From contig CAJULD010000027.1 in the NCBI GenBank assembly GCA_910587505.1, positions 1-11,252 on the forward strand: a stretch of 11,252 bases of DNA. The letters are read 5' to 3'. Made by a program: the position numbers and the translations under genes. How positions within the stretch are numbered: position 1 is the first letter of the stretch; each line of letters begins with the position of its first letter. The DNA is from an uncultured Oscillospiraceae bacterium (GTDB lineage: Bacteria > Bacillota > Clostridia > Oscillospirales > Oscillospiraceae). Positions 7,434 to 11,252 of this stretch are shown piece after piece. The notes beneath the pieces are model-generated. The model did not search any database. It saw only the letters and a list, made by a program, of their open reading frames with translations, and was not told where the DNA came from.

Positions 7434-8504
7434 ATGACAAAGGTAAACGTGATCTCCGGCTTCCTGGGCGCGGGCAAGACCACACTCATCAAAAAGCTGC
7501 TGGACGAGGCCCTGAAGGGCGAAAAGATCGTCCTCATTGAGAACGAGTTCGGCGAGATTGGCATTGACGGCGGCTTCCTGAAGGACGCGGGAATCGAGAT
7601 CTCCGAGATGAACTCCGGGTGCATCTGCTGCTCCCTGGTGGGAGATTTCGGCGAGGCGCTGAAAAAGGTGATGGACCAGTTCCGCCCGGACCGCATCCTC
7701 ATTGAGCCCTCCGGCGTGGGCAAGCTGTCCGACGTGATCCGGGCTGTCCAGGACGTGGCGGCGCAGGTGACCGAGATGCAGCCGGGCTGCGCGGTCACCG
7801 TGGCGGACGCGTCCAAAGCCAGGGTCTATATGAAAAACTTCGGCGAGTTCTACGCCAACCAGATTCAGTACGCCGGGGCCGTTATCCTCAGCCGCACCCG
7901 GAAGCTGGACAGGGAGAAGCTGGAGTCCGCCGTGGCCCTGCTGCGGGAGAAGAATGAAAAGGCGCCCATTGTCACCACCCCCTGGGACCAGCTCACCGGG
8001 GCGCAGCTCCTGGCCGCCATGGAGAAGGGCAACACGCTGGCCGGGGACCTGCTGGCGGAGGAGGCCTGCCCCGTCTGCGGCGGACATCACCACCACGATC
8101 ACGGGGAGCATGAGCACCACCATCATCACCACCATGAAGAGGGCTGTGAGTGCCATCACGACCACGATCATGACCACGAGTGCAGCTGCCACGACCATGA
8201 CCACCATCATCATCACCACGGCCACGACGCGGACGAGGTGTTCGCCAGCTGGGGCGTGGAGACCACCCGTGTCTTCACCGCGGAAAAGCTGGAGAGCATC
8301 CTGACCGGGCTGGACGGCGGGAAATACGGCGCGGTGCTGCGGGCCAAGGGCATCGTGCCCACAGGCGACGGAACGTGGCTTCACTTTGACTACGTTCCCG
8401 AGGAGCATCAGGTCCGCACCGGCCCCGCCGACTATACCGGACGGCTGTGCGTCATCGGCAGCAGGCTGGATGAAGCGGGCCTGAAGGCGCTGTTTGAGGT
8501 GTAA
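7434..8504 (+). CDS. CobW/G3E-family P-loop GTPase, putative metallochaperone with His-rich segment
   Basis: G3E-family proteins use GTP hydrolysis to insert or deliver metals (Zn, Co, Ni) to client proteins in the cytoplasm. This 356-residue member shows the Walker A GFLGAGKTT (9-17), ENEFGEIGIDG in the switch region, the metal-binding CxCC motif (C63, C65, C66) and IEPSGVGKLSDV (about 90-101). At the usual base-recognition NKxD position it has SRTRKLD (153-159). After a CPVC knuckle (C212, C215) comes a segment at about 218-264 with some 27 histidines plus CEC and CSC, suited to bind or store metal ions. The C-terminal CobW_C-like domain follows. The next gene starts 3 bp after the stop and encodes a second P-loop protein, so the two are one operon. 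Which metal and which client are served cannot be read from the sequence; zinc is the commonest case. Confidence 0.9.
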   Translation: MTKVNVISGFLGAGKTTLIKKLLDEALKGEKIVLIENEFGEIGIDGGFLKDAGIEISEMNSGCICCSLVGDFGEALKKVMDQFRPDRILIEPSGVGKLSDVIRAVQDVAAQVTEMQPGCAVTVADASKARVYMKNFGEFYANQIQYAGAVILSRTRKLDREKLESAVALLREKNEKAPIVTTPWDQLTGAQLLAAMEKGNTLAGDLLAEEACPVCGGHHHHDHGEHEHHHHHHHEEGCECHHDHDHDHECSCHDHDHHHHHHGHDADEVFASWGVETTRVFTAEKLESILTGLDGGKYGAVLRAKGIVPTGDGTWLHFDYVPEEHQVRTGPADYTGRLCVIGSRLDEAGLKALFEV

Positions 8505-8507
8505 GCC

Positions 8508-9449
8508 ATGGCCCAGGAGAAAGCCTGTCCCGTCTATCTCATCGCCGGATTTCTGGACAGCGGCAAGACTTCTTTCATCAACGGCATTCTCTCCGACGGC
8601 TTCGCCATGGACGGCAGGACCATGCTGCTGTGCTGTGAGGAGGGCGAGGTTGAGTACGACAAAAAGCTGCTGCGGAACGTCACCGTGGTCACTGTAGACG
8701 ATCAGGAGCAGCTGACACCGGAATTTCTGGAAGCGGAGCAGAAAAAGTGCCGGGCCACGCAGATCATCGTGGAGTACAACGGCATGTGGCAGATTCAGGA
8801 TTTCTACGTTAACTCCATGCCCCGGAGTTGGGTGCTCTATCAGATTATCGCCACCGTGGAGGGTCCCACCTTTGAGATGTATTCCAGGAACATGGCCTCC
8901 CTGATGGCGGAAAAGCTGCGCAACGCGGACATGATCTGCATCAACCGGTGCACCGGAGCGCTGTGCGCCGCCCTGCGGCAGAAAAATCTGCGGCTGCTCA
9001 ACCGCCGGGCGGACATCTACCTGGAGCGGGAGGACGGCGAGAGCGAGGACTACATGGACGGTACCGTCTCCGCTTTTGACCTGGAGCAGCCGGTAATCAG
9101 AATTTCCGACGAGGACTACGGGCTGTGGTACGTGGAGATCATGGACAACCCCCGGATGTACGCCGGGAAGACGGTGGTCTACCGGGCCATCATGTGCAAA
9201 CCGCCCCAGTACGGCCGGTATTTCACCCCCGGCCGGTTCGCCATGGTTTGCTGCGCGGAGGACATGACGTTTCTGGCTCTGGCCTGCATCGGATGCGATG
9301 TGAGTCAGATTCCCGAGCGGACCTGGGTGGAGGTTACCGCCCAGGTGGCCGTGGAGCACTGGGACCCCTACGAGGGGGACGGCCCGGTGCTGCATGTGAA
9401 ATCCGTGGTCCCCTGCCGGAAGCCGGCGGAGGAAGTCGTACAGATGTAA
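8508..9449 (+). CDS. P-loop (G3E-like) protein fused to a Cys-containing C-terminal domain resembling YcgQ/DUF1980
   Basis: This 313-residue protein begins with a P-loop, AGFLDSGKTSF (13-23), of the same type as its neighbour. It lacks the CxCC metal motif: the corresponding early stretch is LLCCEEGEVEYD, with adjacent cysteines at about 42-43. No NKxD motif is evident, and INRCTG may occupy that place. From about residue 220 it changes to a beta-rich module. This contains GKTVVYRAIM, GRFAMVCCAED (C248, C249), LALACIGC (C260, C263) and WVEVTAQV, and resembles the C-terminal domain of YcgQ (DUF1980) proteins from memory of their RFAMSCC pattern. The four cysteines could form a metal site. The start lies 3 bp after the preceding stop, and GAGGTG (8496-8501) sits 6 nt before it. 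Together the pair suggests transfer of a metal between two P-loop partners. The YcgR-type permease often paired with YcgQ is not in this window. The P-loop assignment is firm; the C-terminal one is probable. Confidence 0.75.
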   Translation: MAQEKACPVYLIAGFLDSGKTSFINGILSDGFAMDGRTMLLCCEEGEVEYDKKLLRNVTVVTVDDQEQLTPEFLEAEQKKCRATQIIVEYNGMWQIQDFYVNSMPRSWVLYQIIATVEGPTFEMYSRNMASLMAEKLRNADMICINRCTGALCAALRQKNLRLLNRRADIYLEREDGESEDYMDGTVSAFDLEQPVIRISDEDYGLWYVEIMDNPRMYAGKTVVYRAIMCKPPQYGRYFTPGRFAMVCCAEDMTFLALACIGCDVSQIPERTWVEVTAQVAVEHWDPYEGDGPVLHVKSVVPCRKPAEEVVQM

Positions 9450-9460
9450 TCGATCACAGG

Positions 9461-9528
9461 GCCGGGAGGCGCGGACGCGCTCCCCGGTCTCTTTTCTCCG
9501 GGGACTGCGCGTCCCTGGCCTCCGCGGC
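9461..9528 (+). terminator. Large stem-loop, probable terminator of the CobW-type operon
   Basis: Starting 11 bp after the stop codon, the paired blocks are GCCG/CGGC, GGAGGC/GCCTCC, GGACGCGC/GCGCGTCC and TCCCCGG/CCGGGGA, with small bulges and a T-rich 10-nt loop (9488-9497). No T-run follows the stem. It may act as a terminator or as an RNA-stabilising end. Confidence 0.55.
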
Positions 9529-9584
9529 TGTCCGATAGCTACCGTACTCCTGCAAACGAAAAGCAGACAGTTTTCACAAAACTA

Positions 9585-9613
9585 TTGTATCCCGGCAAAA
9601 AGCGTGGTATTAT
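9585..9613 (+). promoter_or_regulatory. Sigma-A promoter of the PpiC lipoprotein gene
   Basis: TTGTAT (9585-9590), a 17-nt spacer and TATTAT (9608-9613) form a good promoter. The start point near 9620 leaves a leader of about 70 nt before ATG at 9690. Confidence 0.7.
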
Positions 9614-9629
9614 AGGAAAAGTGTGTGTT

Positions 9630-9647
9630 CCGCCGGAGGCCCGGCGG
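9630..9647 (+). other. Stem-loop in the 5' UTR of the lipoprotein gene
   Basis: CCGCCGG-AGGC-CCGGCGG is a perfect 7-bp stem close to the predicted 5' end. It ends 28 nt before the AAGGA ribosome binding site, so it does not mask it. mRNA stabilisation is one possible role; nothing identifies a riboswitch. Confidence 0.45.
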
Positions 9648-9689
9648 GGATGAAGAGCATTCTATAATCAATGAAAAGGAAGCAGACAA

Positions 9690-10952
9690 ATGAAAAAAAC
9701 CATCAGCGGGCTGTTAGCCCTGATCCTTGTCCTGAGCCTGTGCGCAGGCTGCGGAGACGCCGGCAGGACGCCGGATCAAACGCCGGACCAGGCGCCGGAG
9801 GCCAGCAGCATCTATACCGATTTGCTGGGCGTTGACCCCAATGAGGCCGCCCTGGAGACCGGCGGCAACCAGATTCCCATGGAGCTGTACCTCTACTGGC
9901 TGACCTATTCGTGCAGTAGCATGGAGTATCAGCTGAACATGCTCAAGACATCCTATGGCATGTACGGCGAGCTGGTCAACGACGACGGCACCGTCAAATG
10001 GGAGGAGAGCCTGGAGGGGACGCCCGTGGGCCAGGTGGCAAAAGACCAGGCCGAGAGCAACGCCCTGTCCTACGCCGTGCTGGAGAACGTGGCCGCCGCC
10101 AACGGCGTGTCCATGACCGAAGAGGACATGGCCCAGCTGGAGGAGGACAAGGCCGCCTATATCGAACAGCTGGGGGGCCAGGAGGCCTTCGTCCAGAGCC
10201 TGAAGGAAATGGGCGTCAGCGAGGAGAGCTTTGACCGGGTGTCCTCCTCCTCGTATCTTTACAATCACCTGCTGGAGCTGGCCCAGGACCCGTCCAGCAG
10301 CATCTATCAGGCTCCCACGGACGACAACGCCTATGTGGACCATATCCTGCTGTCCACCAGGGACAGCCAGACCAACGAGCCCCTCAGCGACGAGGAGATT
10401 GCCGCCAGGAAGGCCAAGGCGGAGGAGCTGCTCGCCCAGCTGCAGGAAAGCAGTGATCTGGTGACGCTGTTCACCCAACTGGCGGAGGAGCACGGCGAAG
10501 ACCCCGGCCGGGCGACGGACGCCGGCTATCTCATCAACCCGGACACCAGTTTCGTCCAGGAGTTCAAGGACGCCGCCTTCGCTCTGAAGCCCGGCGAGCT
10601 CAGCGGCATCGTGGAGAGCGACTACGGCTATCATATCCTGCTTCGCAAGGAGCTGGGTGAGAACCAGCTGTCCACCCTGGCCGCCGAGAACCTGGCAGGC
10701 TATCTGGACGGGGAAATGTCCAAAGTACGGGAGAGCGTAGTGCGCAGCGAAACGCTGGAGAGCATTGATGTCGGAAAGTTCTTCACGGACTATAAGGCCG
10801 CCGTGGAGGCCATGCATCCCGCAGAGGACGCTGCGGACGGCAGCGATACCGGTGTGGACGGCAGCGATACCGGTGTGGACGGCGGCGATACCGGTGCGGA
10901 CGACGGCGATACGGCTGCTGCCCCGGAATCTGCCGGCAACGCGGCGGAGTAA
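9690..10952 (+). CDS. Secreted PpiC/parvulin-type peptidyl-prolyl isomerase lipoprotein (PrsA-like)
   Basis: This 420-residue protein probably helps secreted proteins fold outside the membrane. It starts with a lipoprotein signal, MKK followed by a hydrophobic core and LCAGC with the candidate lipidated C21. The residue at -3 is Cys rather than Leu, so the lipobox is slightly irregular. A helical SurA/PrsA-like N-terminal region follows (about 50-205). The parvulin domain spans about 213-325, with VDHILLS (H218), DAGYL, FALKPGELSGIVES and YGYHILL (H315), all PpiC hallmarks. The C-terminus from about 380 is an acidic tail of seven-residue repeats (DGSDTGV type). A C-terminal tail of this kind is not part of the core fold. 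ATG is preceded by AAGGA (9676-9680). Its stop is only 4 bp before a truB start, which suggests an original lipoprotein-truB operon. Confidence 0.88.
   Translation: MKKTISGLLALILVLSLCAGCGDAGRTPDQTPDQAPEASSIYTDLLGVDPNEAALETGGNQIPMELYLYWLTYSCSSMEYQLNMLKTSYGMYGELVNDDGTVKWEESLEGTPVGQVAKDQAESNALSYAVLENVAAANGVSMTEEDMAQLEEDKAAYIEQLGGQEAFVQSLKEMGVSEESFDRVSSSSYLYNHLLELAQDPSSSIYQAPTDDNAYVDHILLSTRDSQTNEPLSDEEIAARKAKAEELLAQLQESSDLVTLFTQLAEEHGEDPGRATDAGYLINPDTSFVQEFKDAAFALKPGELSGIVESDYGYHILLRKELGENQLSTLAAENLAGYLDGEMSKVRESVVRSETLESIDVGKFFTDYKAAVEAMHPAEDAADGSDTGVDGSDTGVDGGDTGADDGDTAAAPESAGNAAE
10835..10918 (+). repeat. Four tandem 21-bp units coding the acidic repeat tail of the lipoprotein
   Basis: Units start at 10835, 10856, 10877 and 10898. 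The first two are identical. The third differs at two positions and the fourth is more diverged. Each encodes seven residues of the type DGSDTGV, so changes in copy number would keep the reading frame. This looks like a slippage-prone coding minisatellite. Confidence 0.85.
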
Positions 10953-10956
10953 CGCC

Positions 10957-11124
10957 ATGTCCTGCGGGATCCTCATCATCGACAATCCCGCAGGCTGGAC
11001 CAGCATGGATATATGCGCCCCGGCAGATGCTTCGCATTTGCCGGGGACCCCGTGTAATTTAAAATGCCCGGGCGAAATGAATTCGCCCTCCGCCGAGGTT
11101 TTGGCTGTGCCAAAACGCTCGTGA
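10957..11124 (+). pseudogene. truB: Interrupted 5' end of truB (first copy), 55-codon remnant
   Basis: The frame starts MSCGILIIDNPAGWTSMDICA, which matches the conserved N-terminus of TruB, the tRNA pseudouridine-55 synthase (usual motif DKPAGWTS). Here the Lys is Asn. After codon 21 or so the TruB match stops and translation runs through a stem-loop array, giving PADASHLPG and further unrelated residues to TGA at 11122-11124. The enzyme body with its catalytic Asp is missing. GGAG (10946-10949) precedes ATG by 7 nt, and the preceding lipoprotein gene ends 4 bp upstream, so this is probably the native, now displaced, truB start. It may still be translated as a short peptide. Confidence 0.75.
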
Positions 11125-11141
11125 CGGCGCAGCCGCGCCGT
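11018..11141 (+). mobile_element. Multi-stem-loop element inserted in the truB 5' end (unidentified family)
   Basis: Four stem-loops follow one another. First is a 13-bp stem with one G-T pair and loop TTC (11018-11046). Second is GGGCGAA-ATGAA-TTCGCCC (11070-11088). Third is GTTTTGGC-TGT-GCCAAAAC (11098-11116), which extends with CGAG/CTCG around a bulged G (11094-11121). Fourth is ACGGCGC-AGCC-GCGCCGT (11124-11141). No protein is encoded. The first hairpin reappears intact at 11226-11252. Dense short hairpins with no coding capacity recall REP/BIME-like or non-autonomous mobile repeats. I do not recognise the family, and calling it mobile is an inference from its insertion into truB and its repetition. 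Confidence 0.6.
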
Positions 11142-11152
11142 ACCTGACGCAC

Positions 11153-11157
11153 GGAGG
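11153..11157 (+). promoter_or_regulatory. Shine-Dalgarno site of the second truB start
   Basis: GGAGG lies 7 nt before ATG at 11165 and directly after the hairpin array, so the repeated unit brings its own translation start. Confidence 0.7.
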
Positions 11158-11164
11158 ATTTCCT

Positions 11165-11252
11165 ATGCCCAGTGGAATAATTATCATCGACAAGCCTGCA
11201 GGCTGGACCAGCATGGATATATGCGCCCCGGCAGATGCTTCGCATTTGCCGG
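11165..11252 (+). pseudogene. truB: Second truB 5' end, running into another hairpin element at the window edge
   Basis: The frame reads MPSGIIIIDKPAGWTSMDICA, a canonical TruB N-terminus that keeps the conserved Lys missing from the first copy. It has its own GGAGG site. After the same codon as in the first copy the sequence again enters the CCCCGGCAG stem-loop, so this copy also appears interrupted. The rest lies beyond the window. It could end as a pseudogene or be followed by another start that joins the real truB body. Confidence 0.7.

Larger units (their letters stand above)
10990..11252 (+). repeat. Tandem 208-bp repeat made of truB 5' end plus hairpin element
   Basis: Bases 10990-11044 and 11198-11252 are identical over all 55 positions visible, with an offset of 208 bp; the second copy is cut by the window end. 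The repeat covers the codons for AGWTSMDICA and the first hairpin of the element. Upstream of 10990, the two truB starts align without gaps but differ at 9 of 33 bases. The true repeat length and number of units cannot be determined here. Confidence 0.9.

Noticed and set aside
7410..9395. Long minus-strand open frame opposite the CobW-type operon
   Set aside because: Its valine/methionine-rich segment is simply the complement of the histidine codons, and no start signals or domains support it.
10835..10918. Short regularly spaced repeats as a CRISPR array
   Set aside because: The units are contiguous with no unique spacers and lie in frame inside a coding sequence.
9714..11006. Minus-strand open frame opposite the lipoprotein gene
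   Set aside because: It mirrors the real gene, including the repeat tail, and has no domain or ribosome binding site support.
10957..11252. Two truB starts as an ordinary gene duplication
   Set aside because: Neither copy reaches the catalytic part of TruB in the window, both stop at the same codon, and identity between them is confined to the core plus element, which does not fit simple duplication.

Overview
The window looks like chromosomal DNA of a GC-rich member of the Clostridia, most likely the Oscillospiraceae (a Flavonifractor/Intestinimonas-like gut anaerobe). This rests on AGGAGG ribosome binding sites, sigma-A type promoters with TTGACA/TATAAT-like boxes, a Wood-Ljungdahl gene (acsB), a PrsA-like lipoprotein and the general protein style. 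The lineage is inferred from gene content, not from a database search.

Layout. (1) Positions 1-1470, minus strand: the N-terminal 490 codons of acetyl-CoA synthase (acsB), cut by the window edge inside its A-cluster cysteine motif. (2) 1471-1720: a divergent intergenic region with a candidate acsB promoter, nested hairpins, and a perfect 8+3+8 inverted repeat lying on the promoter of the next operon. (3) 1721-3812: a three-gene operon (TetR-type regulator, ABC ATPase, ABC-2 type permease) whose genes overlap by 4 bp each, apparently an autoregulated exporter. (4) 3813-4078: no gene; one strong hairpin and a near-consensus promoter. (5) 4079-7213: a large soluble hybrid histidine kinase with several PAS-type modules and two receivers, followed by a strong terminator-like stem. 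(6) 7434-9449: a two-gene operon of a CobW/G3E-type P-loop metallochaperone with a very histidine-rich segment, and a second P-loop protein fused to a cysteine-containing C-terminal domain resembling YcgQ/DUF1980. (7) 9690-10952: a secreted PpiC-type prolyl isomerase lipoprotein with a repetitive acidic tail. (8) 10957-11252: two tandem copies of the 5' end of truB (tRNA pseudouridine-55 synthase), 208 bp apart, each interrupted after the same codon by the start of a DNA element built of consecutive stem-loops.

How the genes relate. The exporter operon, the kinase, the metallochaperone pair and the lipoprotein each appear to have their own promoter and to be separate transcription units. The lipoprotein stop codon lies only 4 bp before the first truB start, so lipoprotein and truB were probably once one operon.

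The most unusual part is the right end. A compact unit (hairpin array, ribosome binding site, new truB start, conserved TruB codons) follows an older, divergent truB start, and the next unit begins at the same junction. The simplest reading is a small repeated element that sits in the conserved 5' end of truB, carries its own replacement 5' end, and occurs at least twice in tandem. The window ends before this can be proved.
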